Shown here piece after piece: positions 14,416-25,381 of a stretch of DNA of 64,000 nt. The notes beneath the pieces were generated by a model, which worked only from the letters and a program-made list of their open reading frames with translations, did not search any database and was not told the DNA's origin. Positions within the stretch are counted from its first letter, which is position 1. Each line of letters opens with the position of its first letter. Both the position numbers and the translations under genes were made by a program. The stretch is taken from the NCBI GenBank assembly GCA_003993805.1, contig RSEF01000005.1:34229175-34293174 (forward strand). Reading direction: 5' to 3'. The stretch is from Himantopus leucocephalus (Eukaryota; Chordata; Aves; Charadriiformes; Recurvirostridae).

Positions 14416-14690
14416 TGTAGTATTCAGATTTGACAGATGAAAGCAGATTTTCTTAGCAAACACGTAGTCTGATGGGACTTGTCTGTCAATTTATGAGCTG
14501 GGCAGGGTGAATTTAATACATTGTCATAATGTCCAAAAAACACTGAGAAGATATAAACATTTTTAGATACATTTAAATAATTATGTACAAGATTTCTCAT
14601 GCACATTTTATGCATAAAGGAACCTGGATATTCAGGTGCTTGGTTTGATGGCAAGCATTGATAGATGTTCATAACTGGTATGAACACAAA
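14416..14690. promoter_or_regulatory. Weak candidate conserved noncoding block
   Basis: A stretch of non-repetitive, mixed-composition sequence with motifs typical of developmental enhancers: CTGTCAATT near 14480 (TALE-homeodomain-like), AATTTAATAC near 14510 and CATTTTATGCATAA near 14603. The evidence is texture only. The overlapping 87-codon minus-strand frame is not recognisable as protein. Confidence 0.15.
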
Positions 14691-17600
14691 AGCTTATAAG
14701 GAGGGTGGGAGGAAAGGAAGAGACAAAAAGGACTGATTCTCTCTCTTCTGGCCCTGAGATTAGTGTATTTTATTGTGGAGTAAGTGTTCAGGTTAAAGTT
14801 TTAGAGGGAGTAGAAAGCTGACTTTTTGAAATTAAGAAAAAGAAATAGTTTATGAGATTAATTACTTGTCTTTATCATTGATCTGTTAATAAAGTGGTTC
14901 GCAGACTGCTTATAACTCTTTAGTAAATGGTAAAATTGCTGTTATGTTATCCTTAATTGTTGCTCATGTGTTTAATATTATATATGTACTTTAATGCCTG
15001 TGTTTTGCAACAGGTATTATTTTAAGTGAGATGATTTGTTTGTGTTTTTAAAAAATGTCTTTTTGAAATAACAATTGACCTATTCTTTTATTGAATTCAG
15101 ACACACTGTATCAACAAAACAATAAAAAAATCTTCAGGCCCGTAAAGTATTATAATTTGTACAAGTGGTAAAAAAGCCCGTAATATAACAATGTGGAATT
15201 TTTCCTTTCCTAAAACTGTTGACTTAAAGAAATAATATAATATAGCCATTTCTCAACCTTAAATCTTGTAAAGACCTCAAAGTTTTGATTTTTCCAACTG
15301 GTGAATTTCCTCAAAGTGAAGTAACACAATGGATGTAGTTCCAAAATAAAATACCGGACCAAATTCTATGCTGGATTCTGAAATTATATGCAGTTTCTTT
15401 TAACTTGGTAACATGGACATCATTAGCATGTGAAAGTTGTTTTACTGTTAGGTTACACTTGCAAATGAATTTGAATGCAGAAAAGAGTCATAATATAGAA
15501 AGGCAAATAAAGCAGACTAATCTGCAAACTTAGTAGTCAAACAAACAGTAGCAGGCAATTATTTCTGACATAAATATCCTCCTGTAGTATGCTCAATAGG
15601 ATATTAATCCTATGGTGAAAGTTTTTCTACTTACTAAAACAGAATACTGGCGGGCAGATCGCATCCTGGAAGGTTTGGGGTGGGGGTTTTTTGAGCTGAA
15701 CTTTTTCAAATATTTTGTTAAAACAAAGCTCTAAGTCCAAATTTACTGAATATTGCTATCCCTTTATGGATCTTCAGCCTTGGACCTTTATTCTTATAGG
15801 TCTTCTGTTAGCTTTGAACATCTTATTACTTTTGATCTTTTTCTTCCACAAGTTCCTACATTTTGCTTTGAACGGTGGGTCATTTTCACTTTTGCTGAGG
15901 AAAACTCTTAATGTTAAAATAAAGTTGTCCAACTGTTTCTTCAGGTTGGTTGTTTAGAAGATAAGATATGACTATTAAGTATTTGGTATAAACCCACCAT
16001 CTTTTTACATGATTTCTACTGTCATTTAAAATATTAGACCTTCATGCACTGTTGAGTCAGTCTTCACTCTTCCCAGGCCTTTTGGCTAATGTGCATGTGC
16101 ATTCAAACCTCTGTTTACCTAGGGGAATCATAATTACTGCTCTGACTGAAGTTAGTGTTTTTCACATTTCTCTATTCTTTCTCCTGTATTCAGTCACTGT
16201 CTGGTAATTATCTTAATGTCAATGTTTTTTGGTTTGTTTTGATTTTAACATAGGAATGAATGAATTGTAAGGCAAGGCCAATCTTTTGCACTCCAGCAGG
16301 AACCTAAGACCTATGCGATAGATAATTTTCCACCATTATGTCTTCATTTCTCTGGAGTTTAGCTTTTGAGATAACAAAAGGTAAATTTTTTTTCTCAAGT
16401 TTTCCGTCTACCTTCCCTTTATGTTGTCTCAGACAAGTTTGAGATCAATATTATAAAATTAACACTTGTTTTTCATAAAGTATGGCACTTTTTTTTTTTC
16501 CTTCCTTCCTACTTGATAGCAGTCTTTCTTGGTTAGTGTTCTGAACTGCTCTTTATCAGGTAAGGTCAATTAATGTGTAACACCTTATGTAGATAGGGAT
16601 ATGTAAACATCTGAAGTTTTCTAATCATCTGCCCTGCCCTTGTCTTTTTTATTATGTAATTTCTCATTATAAATATTTTGCTTTTGCATTAAAACCTTCA
16701 GATGTTGATTATGTCCATTTTTTTTTTCTAGTGAATAAGGAGCTATGTTTTATGTAAATAAATCTGCTATATCAAAACAGATGCACATTGGGATTGTTTT
16801 GCAGATGTTTTAAATGCCAGCTTTTTTCCACATGGTGCTAAAAGCTTAAACAAAAGAAATCACATTCTATATGTAATTCTGCAGTGGTTTGTTATCTTAA
16901 TTACTAGGTATATTATTTTAACTTTAACTACAAGGTAGCCTAAATTAATTTTAATCTTTACCTGAGCTCTGGGATTTGAACCATGACAGTAGAAGCAGAA
17001 TAATTATTCCCTCACCGTCATTAGAAAACTACCCAAGGTAGACATTTTCTTTTTACTGTACGTTAGCCAAAGGTAAGTGGTAGTTAAAATCTCACAAGTA
17101 ATTGTTAAGAGAATCAGGTTTCTTTTATAGCTCAGGTACAAAAAATGCAGTACGACTTGACAGATGTGTAAAATCTGAAATGGTTTGTTCTTAAGAATAT
17201 GTTTATTTTTAAAAGTATGCTTTGAATATTTGAAGTTTACTTATCTTTCAACTATTATCATCCTATAATAAATAGAATAGTTCTGATTTTTAGTCACTGC
17301 TATTTTTTCCTCAATCGTAGCTCTATCTCTTCTGATAACATATAATTTTACTCACAGCATCAAAGACCATCCTATGTAGTTTTTGGTTGTTTATAGAGGA
17401 AATTACATTCCATTTATGAATTTTTCTCTAGATACCCGTTTAATGTAGTTACGTGTACAGTTTTTTTTTTTTACATGGTATGAAAATGCCTTTTCATTTC
17501 TAAAATGGACCTTGTTTATATTTTTCTCAAAATTATTTTCTGTTTGTATTGGTACGTCCAAATTTCATCACCGTCCAGCTACAACAGGTATTGTACACCT

Positions 17601-18448
17601 TACCAAAGGCCTTGTGGTGATGCCCCTGAGGTCTTTTTAGAAGTTTGACAGGTGACAGAATCTAAAGCAGACCCGGTCTTCAGTGAAGTGACAGTATAAA
17701 ATTTCTAGCAAAAAAATACGAGCAGCAGTTCTATTGCAGCTGAAGCCAAGTTGTGTCAGCACTTTTATGGTCCTGCCCGCCTTGGCCCTGGGATTGCAAA
17801 ACAACCCTGTCCCTTCATCTTCTCTGTTGACACTGATGCTCATCTGATCTTGTGATGAACTAGCTCAAACAAAGAAAATCAGCAAATCTTTTTTTACTTG
17901 TCTTGTTTTCTCTTATAAGGACAGTTTCCTGCTAGTTTATTTCCTGAAACAGAGCAAGGGAGGGGGACTCCAAGGGTGACATTTCAGGTTGATGTAAACT
18001 GTTGTGGAATCACAGCCTGAGGCTATACTTCAGCTAAAATTTTGAGCTGGAACGAACTGCCATGGTTGCCAAAAGAAAAAGCACCCTGACCCGATCTTAG
18101 CCACTTGTTCCAGGAGCACGCCGCTTTCTTTTCAGTATGACTGTATAAAATCAACCAGTTTAGGAACTGATTTAGCTGATGTTTTCCTATTTTTTGTTCC
18201 AGGCTATTTTTTAGTCAGATCAGTTTCTCTTACTGCATCACAGAAGAGGGTTACAAGAGCAGGGAGTGAGGAAAAGATGGGGAAGGGCTAACTGAGACTT
18301 CTTCTTTGTCAGAGGGTTTATGCTGGCTAGAAATGTTAATTTAATTACATATTGTGAAAGGCTGCTGTAGTTGCTAAGAGAGATTCACTAGAGTCCACAA
18401 AGAGCATAGCAGCCAACGGAAGGAATTGATAGTCATTATGCACAGAGG
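14691..18448. other. Unique AT-rich noncoding DNA, nothing recognised
   Basis: No mobile element, RNA gene or exon recognised. From about 17.5 kb the base composition becomes more balanced, and a 68-codon minus-strand frame (17637-17843) is present, without any recognisable domain. Confidence 0.5.
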
Positions 18449-18451
18449 CTC

Positions 18452-18590
18452 ATGGCAGCTGATGAGAAAAGCCTATACCAGATGTGTTGAAAGTTTCTTG
18501 CAGCTGATGGAAAAGGTCCAGGCGGTCTGATACGAGAGACATATGGCAGCTGATACAGTGGCCTAGGGGTTCTAAAGAATAGTTATGGGA
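18452..18590. repeat. Three CAGCTGAT motifs at about 45-bp spacing
   Basis: CAGCTGAT occurs at 18456, 18501 and 18547, so the spacing is 45 and 46 bp. A fourth CAGCTG lies at about 18760. The first two share a longer similarity (CAGCTGATG followed by an A-rich GAAAAG segment), suggesting a decayed tandem repeat of about 45 bp. CAGCTG is also an E-box. Whether this is a degraded minisatellite or a chance cluster is open. Confidence 0.35.
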
Positions 18591-19854
18591 CAAAAAATTG
18601 GTCAGGAACTTGAAAGTGCATAGAGCTTTTTTCTCTCCTAAACAAAAGCAGGTTTGCAATAATCTGCAGAGGCCCAAATCATTCTCCTCCCACACCCTAG
18701 AGACTCCCTAATTGTGAATTTGCATTGTTCTTTCCTTCAGTTTTGCCTATGGCCTTTGGCAGCTGCTTTGCTGATCCCACCCTGCTCCAGACCCCAGTAA
18801 CAAGAACCTGATTGGACATCTGTCATCAATCATTATGGGAATGCGATGCTTACTGCATTCAAGTAGCATTTGATATACAATTGCAGGCGGGCAGGCAGGT
18901 TGTATTTTCAGGTAGTACAATAGAAGACCTTGAAGAGATAAAAGAAGGGAATTGGTATTCATTTTCTTAGTCTTCTAGTATTTTTGTGTACTTTTTCAAT
19001 TTAAGGCGGCGGCCGGTTGGATATTAACTTCAGCTAGTTTAGGCACTGAATGTTCTTTTTCTTTTGTACCCTGAGATGTTAGGTTTTGTACATCTGTGTA
19101 ACCACTTTGCTAGATAACAGTCTGGTTCTTATTTGCAGCAAAGTCCAATGGTACTTACAGTGTTCACTGTAACAGAGCACTACAGGTACACTGGAGACAA
19201 CTCTCTCCATTAAATAATATTGGGTCTGTTTACAGTGCTTTTGGAGCTGTAGCTGTTAGGCACGTTCATACACTTGTTTTCACAGTCATATTAAGAATGC
19301 TTATATCGCAGATGGTAAAGATGTTTAGCTTGGAAATCAACAAAGGATGCACGTGAATTTGGCAATATAGTGAAAACAGAAAGACCTTTAATAAAGATCT
19401 TCACCTTAAACTGCATCAACTCAGTGCTGAACTCGAAGCTGCAAAAGTCAAATATGGTTCTCAGTGGTAGCTGGACTCCAGCTTCCATTAGACTGAGAAG
19501 GGTTTGGCAGCCAAAAGCATCTGCCTCCACGTGGCTGAGACTATAGGATCTAGTAGTACTGAGATCAGTGAAGACCGAGGCTTATACTTGTGGTTAAGGT
19601 GCTGTCTGCTGGCTCTCAGTGTACACCAATGCTACCAGTCAATGAACGCTGTGGTTCAGGACCCTCAGCCAGTCAACAGATATCGGTCCTATTGACTGCC
19701 ATCAGGTGTTCTGACTGTCCTTTTGAAAAGTGCATCTATATCCTTAAGCAAAAAATAAGTGCTAGCTATGTGAGGAGGAGCTGCATCAAATTGACAAAGT
19801 ATGTAAGGAGTTAATTCAGTTACCAGAACTTAGCGCTGTAGAGGTGCTACTTAT
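18591..19854. other. Unique noncoding DNA, nothing recognised
   Basis: Mixed-composition sequence with a few short open frames on both strands (up to 79 codons), none recognisable. No repeat family seen until the pentamer tract that follows. Confidence 0.5.
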
Positions 19855-19929
19855 GGAATGGAATGGAATGGAATAGAATAGAATAGAATAGAATAGAATA
19901 GAATAGAATAGAATAGAATAGAATAGAAT
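19855..19929 (-). repeat. Pentameric microsatellite tail of CR1, (GGAAT)4(AGAAT)11
   Basis: On the plus strand four GGAAT units (19855-19874) are followed by eleven AGAAT units (19875-19929). Read on the minus strand this is ATTCT x11 then ATTCC x4, directly continuing the 3' end of the adjacent minus-strand CR1 copy. It is therefore the element's 3' tail rather than an independent microsatellite. Confidence 0.93.
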
Positions 19930-20125
19930 ATTTTAGTTGGAAGGGACCTACAATGACCATCTAGTCCAACTGCATGACTGCTGCAGGTCTGAACAAGAGT
20001 TAAAGCATGTTGTTAAGGGCATTGTCCAAACGTCTCTTAAACACTGACAGGCTTGGGGCATTGATCACCTTTCTAGGAAGCCTGTGCCAGTGTTCATCCT
20101 TTCACCTCATGATACTTCTAACATC
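19930..20125 (-). mobile_element. CR1 LINE 3' end, 5'-truncated, minus strand
   Basis: Read on the minus strand, the segment matches the 3' end of the longer copy at 57625-59134: the region encoding 'W.RLP', then 'CLSVFKR(R/H)LDN', an end-of-ORF equivalent, a short 3' UTR containing TTGGACTAGATG, then CTTCCAACTAAAATATTCT leading into the pentamer tail. Similarity fades near 20110-20125, which I take as the 5' truncation or decay point. It is a dead fragment of the non-LTR retrotransposon ORF2, which in full-length copies encodes endonuclease and reverse transcriptase. Confidence 0.88.
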
Positions 20126-21415
20126 ATACTTAGTTTGCTTGTGACCACTGATTTCCATTTAGCTCCTAATTGCAGCATCAACATAACTGTCAGCGTGCCC
20201 TAAACGTCATTTACTTGTGCGAGAGCTTTAAGTTTAGAAGTATTTGGGAAACATAAGCTAGAATTGCTGCATCTTTGGATTTTTTAATATACTTGCTGTC
20301 ATAAATTATTCTATTATTTTAATTGATTTGGGGAGTTAAACAACTCAATAAGTGATTGGGGAGGCAGTTTTGTCATTTATTTTTTCCACCTAAATGTAAT
20401 TATCTTTTACAATAAATGCTTTGGACCAAATTCCCAGGTTCTTTTTTGATATACGAAAAACAGCTCTTTTCTTTTCTTTTCTACCTGTGGTTGATTCGTA
20501 TGTAGTTCCTACCTTTACTTTTCTATTTTATCAGGTTTTCACTATTGCTTCTCTTATAAGCATTTGAATGTATGCTTAGAATGAATGCTGCTTTTAGTTT
20601 TGTTTAGTGCAATATCTTTAGAATATGCGGAGTTCCTTTTTAAGTATAACTTCAATTCATTTTATTCTCTATCTGTCTTTCGAGTGTTCAGAAAAAATCC
20701 AAAATAACCTTCATTAATCTGAGAGGCCTTAGTGATTTTTATAGGTATTTACTGATGGTTGCAGGTTAATGTGTAAATTACTTTAACTGCTAAGTGCAAA
20801 GCTTTTGTTAGCAATTGTTGGAAGTCTGAAATTGTGTCGCTGATAGGGGATATTTAGAGGATAGGAAAGTCTGTAAGCAGTTTTATAAAACTGCAAGTTA
20901 AAAAATAGAGTGGTGTCATGCATTCTCAAAGGTCCTAGGGCCCTCAGAGAATTTACCTCTATATACTAGCAAAGCAGGTTGCTGACAAATGACGTAAAAC
21001 TGGAAGATGTTTCTTGATGGTGCTTTATTGTGGGTTATAATTCTTAGTATTCTTCTCCCTGTTTTGGAATCACTCACTTTTATAGTTTTGGAAAATAATA
21101 AAATGCACTGTGGAATTGGGCTGTCTTAAATTGACCATTCTCCTTAGAACTGCTTTTAGAAATCAGATAGTTTAAATGTTTAAGTCAAATGAAGATAAAT
21201 GTACTGAAATCCACGTAGTGCCTGTAGACTATTAAATATACCTGCTTGCTGCAGTTTTTTTTCTACTCTTCTCACTTTTTTTTATTGTTGTCAATAGTGA
21301 CTTGAGGCCAGTTAGGTCCAAATAAACTCCAGGATAAATATTTTATTTGTTATAATTTAGAAATAGTCAGAAAGAGCCAATGCTTTTGGCTCAGAGAAGT
21401 TAAGAATTGAATAAT

Positions 21416-21457
21416 GCAGGCGAGAACTGATTGTANCGCAGGCGAGAACAGATTGTA
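21416..21457. other. Assembly join: 20-bp duplication around a single N (21436)
   Basis: The 20 bases at 21416-21435 recur at 21438-21457 with one mismatch, separated by 'n' and two bases. This is what an unmerged overlap between contig ends looks like, so the duplication is probably not in the genome. Confidence 0.75.
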
Positions 21458-22289
21458 CTAGCCAAATTCAGAATGTGGGGTGTCTGTAGGAAGTAGAGTA
21501 TTATAATTAATTAAAAATCACCACTCAGTAATTGTAATTCTGTATAAGCGCTCAGACAAAAAGCTGAAATGTGTGGCTGTACTCTGATAGCCTTCAATGG
21601 GAGTTGGAGCAAGCCCTGATTACTAAAAATGTTCCATTTTTGGTTGTTTGTTTTTTGCCATTTTTTTTAACCTGGTAAATATATTTGTTTTGATCTATTT
21701 TCAAAGAGACTGAAGATTAACTCAAAATACAATCAAGATTTGGAGTGCACATCTTCTGGTCTAGCATAGAACTGTAGTCACACTGGTTCTTATACTATTT
21801 CAGTTGTAAAGCCCCCTCATATTTTGTTCTACTTACTGTCTCTGTGTAGAGGGGAAATTTCTGTAGGTTAAAGTGACAATAAACTGATTTTAAAAGGCAG
21901 ATATGTTGCTAGCATATGGAGAAAGGAAAAGCTTTGTTTAAACTGATCCCAGAATACTGTAACTTTCCAACTGATAGCATACCTCTTTTTACGGTTTATA
22001 AACAAAACCTTTTTTCCTAACCATGTATGATTCTAACTTGTTCTCTGCTGTTCTTAATTTAGACTGTTGTGGTGAAGTACTGAAGCCAGATCCCATACCT
22101 TGTTATGCTGAGAAAATCTGTGTTCCATCATTTTCTTTATTGTGAAAGACTGTTTATTCACTGTTTAATTTACTATCCTCTAGGTGACCTAACAGTCATC
22201 TAATTTTATTTTTTTTAATAAAAACTATGTGTAGAGAAAAGTCAAGGTAATCTGTATGTGACTATTTTTGTCCTATGTTTAATTTTTTT

Positions 22290-22543
22290 TCTTTTGTCTG
22301 GAAAACTAGCAGNTCTTTTGTCTGGAATACTAGCAGGAAACAGCCAGAAGAGGAGTAGTGAAATGAATTTCAGTCTTTTTTTTTAAATCATTTCAACTTA
22401 ATCACATCACAATCCATTGGAAAGGATANCTTTTGTCTGGAAAACTAGCAGGAAACTGCCAGAAGAGGAGTAGTGAAATGAATTTCAGTCTTTTTTTTAA
22501 AATCATTTCAACTTAATCACATCACAATCCATTGGAAAGGATA
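22290..22543. other. Assembly join: nested duplication around Ns at 22313 and 22429
   Basis: A segment starting CTTTTGTCTGG occurs three times: at about 22291 (short), 22315 and 22430. About 23 bp before the N at 22313 repeats right after it. About 114 bp (22315-22428) repeats at 22430-22543 with a few substitutions and a one-base change in a T run. Each copy abuts a single N. This is best explained by unmerged contig ends, perhaps two haplotypes, rather than real tandem duplication. Confidence 0.8.
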
Positions 22544-23844
22544 TAAAATCAGAAAAGAAGTTGACAGAAATAAATTACAAAATAAATTACACAGATCTTA
22601 TTTTAGGACGGCCCTGAAATATAAGTTTTTTAATATAATGCTGGTATATAATAGTCACAGGTCTTGATTTTCAGTTGCCAAGTATGTGCTCTTCCTCCTG
22701 ATATCTGCAATTTTGAAACATTATTTAGGTGCAAATTGTAGATGTAGGTATTTGACTCTTAAGAACTGAAGTCTGAATGTGTTGACATAGTTAGCTGCCT
22801 TTCTGCTGTCAATAAGTCTCTTGAAAATAAATACATACAAATATGTAAATATTGCACATTTAGGTAAAATAGGGCCAGACATTTTACTCATGTAAGCTTT
22901 CAGACTTCAGTGGAAGACTGTTGTTTTCCATCATTTGAGAAACCAGGCTGCAATATTTATATGTACATGTACACAAATATATGATAAAATATATAAAGTT
23001 GGTCTCTTAATTAATTTTTAACATAATTTAGTTTCTGAGTATATTACAACCACTTTAATTAGTACCTAGTGTGCCAACATAAAATCATATATAGCACAGA
23101 AGCAATGGAAAAATCATGCCATTCATCACTGTACTGGCATCCAGACTGAGTTTTGATCAGAGATAAAATGAGCTCAGTTGTTGTTCTGCATTTGTAACAG
23201 TAGCTTCTCTTTGTAATATTTGGGAATTAGCTGGTTTTATCAAAGCAGAAATTGTCCATTATTCTGCAGCTGTGGTCATCTTGCAATCTATTTTGTCTTA
23301 ACCAAAGTTAAGTTCTACCTGGGATGGAACAAGGGAATTCTATAGATAAAATGGAAGGCCCTATTATTTTTCTTCTCTTTTTTGCGTGCTGTGGCTTACT
23401 GGCTAAAATAGTATTTAAGTAAATGTAAGAAAACCTTCTGTATATAAGGATGGCTAACCATTGGAATAGATTGGGGAGGCACCCTCCTCAGTAAAATTTT
23501 TAAAAATAAATTACACAAAAACTTAATGGTTTGGAAATAATTGCACTCTGGTCAAGCAATGTTCTAGTTGTTTTCAGATCTCTTTAAGCCATATTTCAAT
23601 TATTCTGAGATCCAGAATTGCCACCAAAGTATTTTGATTTAGATACAGAGCTGAAACCGGAACGTGCCAGCTCCTGCCTATTAGTGCCCATTCAGCACAC
23701 TGTCTCAAAAGTAGAAGTTTAACATTGGGCAATACTTTCTCAGAGCTACTCAATATAAGGAAAATTATTTTTTTAGTTTTTATTTTTTTTTAGTGTTTGT
23801 CAAACCATTGCATATTTGAAGGAAGAAGGGTTGTTTTTGCACTG

Positions 23845-24867
23845 AAGGTTGCTGTCAACGGATAAGGACCAGCATGCACTGCTACTTCAGTAGTAAAAGG
23901 CTAAAAGAAAAGTAGTAAAAGGCTAAAAGGAAAGTAATAAAAGGAAAATGTGGGCCTGTTGTTGAATGGGGCATGTTATCCAGTGACAACAAACACAGAA
24001 AAGTCTGAGTTATTCAGTGGCTTCTTTGCTTCATTCTTCATGACCAAGGTCTCCCAGACATCTATGTTTATTAAAAGTGGTTTAGGAGGAGATTCACTGC
24101 CAGTGGTGTATGAGGATTGAATCAGGAATTACTTAGGAGAACGTGTCCCTGAGCAGTCCATGGGACATGAGAGGCTTCATCTAAGGGTGCCGAGAGAACT
24201 GTCTGATGTCCTTGCAAGGCCACTCTATCATCTTTGAGAAGTTGTGGAAATCTAGAGAGTTCCCTGTCAACTTAAGGAGGTCCCTTACAACTGGAAGAAG
24301 GCAAAGTTGCACCCATCTTCAAAGAAGACCAAAAGGCCAGCTTGAGGAGCTACAGACCAGTCAGACTCACGTTGATCCCCAAGAAATCCATGGAGTCTCC
24401 TGGAGAATGTTTCTGGACACATGAAGGAGAAGGCGTGTTATCTTGAGTTAATCTTCAGTTTCTTTGAAAATAGACCAAAACAGCATGCCTTTACAAAGGG
24501 TAAATCATGTCTGACAAGTCTGACTGGCTTTATGATCAAATGACTGGATTTCTGGATGAGGGGAGAAAAGTGAATGTCATAAACCTTGAATTTAGCAAGG
24601 CCTTTAATTCTCTCACACTATTCCTGTATCCACATTAGGATGTTATGGTCTGGATGAGTGAGCAACTAAATGGTTGAAATACTGGTTGGATGATTGGGTA
24701 TCAAAGTATTGGTTTCTTTGTTGTAGTCTTCCTGGATGCCTGTGACAAGGGGATTAATTCAGGGGTCTACACTGGGAGCCATCCTCTTTAATATCTTTGT
24801 CATTGACCTGTGGGAGATGGAGCACACTCTCATCAAGTTTGCAGATGGCCCTAAATTGGGAAACTGG
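23845..24867 (+). mobile_element. Degraded CR1 LINE ORF2 fragment, plus strand
   Basis: The translated plus strand, with many frameshifts and stops, shows a run of CR1 ORF2 landmarks in order: YFSSKR (about 23884), KENVGLLLNG (about 23944), EKSELFSGFFASFF (about 24000), a 'W..AKL.PI' segment (about 24290), the 'SCLTSLTGF' equivalent (about 24510), NVINLEFSKAFN (about 24570), 'GSHPL..YLCH.P' (about 24777) and [11 protein letters not shown] (about 24835). The catalytic FADD box reads FADG (24838-24849), so the second aspartate is lost. It covers the end of the linker and most of the reverse transcriptase; the C-terminal part and the 3' tail are absent. Clearly dead and old. Confidence 0.9.
23889..23945 (+). 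repeat. 22-bp tandem repeat, about 2.5 copies, inside CR1
   Basis: AGTAGTAAAAGGCTAAAAG begins at 23889 and again at 23911, and a diverged third start AGTAATAAAAGG lies at 23933, giving a 22-bp period. It falls in the CR1 segment encoding SSKR-type residues and is most simply a local slippage duplication after insertion. Confidence 0.8.
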
Positions 24868-25281
24868 TTATTATTCCTCAAATTTGGTCATTATGTTTCT
24901 GCCCCCATCTACTAAAAGACAGAGATTATCCTTAGTCCTCTTTTTATTGTTAAGGTATCTATAGAAACTTTTTTGTTGTCCTTGACTGTAGTAACTAGGT
25001 TAAGTTCTAGTTGGGCTTTGGCCCTTCTAATTTTCTCCCTGCATAACCTCATTACATCTTTGTAGTTCTCATGAGTGGCCTGCCCTTTCCTCCAAAGGCC
25101 ATAATTTCTCATTTTTTTCTGGGAGTGGCAACCATAGCTCTCTTTTCAGCCACTCTGGTCTTTTTCCCCTGATGGCTCATTTTTCGGCACATGGTGGTAG
25201 CCTGCTCCTGTGCCTTTAAGACTTTCTTCTTGAAAAACGTCCAGCCTTCTTGGACTCCTTTGCCCTTCAGGACTGCCTCCC
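24868..25281 (-). mobile_element. CR1 LINE ORF2 linker fragment, minus strand, cut by gap
   Basis: On the minus strand the translation reads, from the gap side, VLKGKGVQEGWTFFKKKVLK, then GQATHENYKDVMRLCREKIR, AKAQLELNLVTTVKDNKK, and finally [21 protein letters not shown] near 24873. This is the CR1 ORF2 region between the endonuclease and the reverse transcriptase. A frameshift lies in an A run near 25110. It ends facing the plus-strand CR1 piece, and the two overlap in the part of ORF2 they cover, so they are probably separate insertions rather than halves of one inverted copy. The 5' part runs into the 100-N gap. Confidence 0.88.
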
Positions 25282-25381
25282 NNNNNNNNNNNNNNNNNNN
25301 NNNNNNNNNNNNNNNNNNNNNNNNNNNNNNNNNNNNNNNNNNNNNNNNNNNNNNNNNNNNNNNNNNNNNNNNNNNNNNNNN
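25282..25381. other. 100-N assembly gap inside CR1
   Basis: Exactly 100 N, the usual placeholder for a gap of unknown size. The left flank is the minus-strand CR1; the right flank is not obviously CR1. The missing sequence probably contains the endonuclease-coding 5' part of that copy, if the copy extends that far. Confidence 0.95.

Larger units (their letters stand above)
20126..23844. other. Unique AT-rich noncoding DNA with N-flanked assembly duplications
   Basis: No exon, RNA gene or mobile element recognised. The only structure is the set of direct duplications around isolated N positions at 21436, 22313 and 22429, listed separately. Confidence 0.5.

Noticed and set aside
23845..25281. 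Single CR1 insertion with 5' inversion by twin priming
   Set aside because: The pieces converge rather than diverge and overlap in ORF2 coverage, neither of which fits twin priming.
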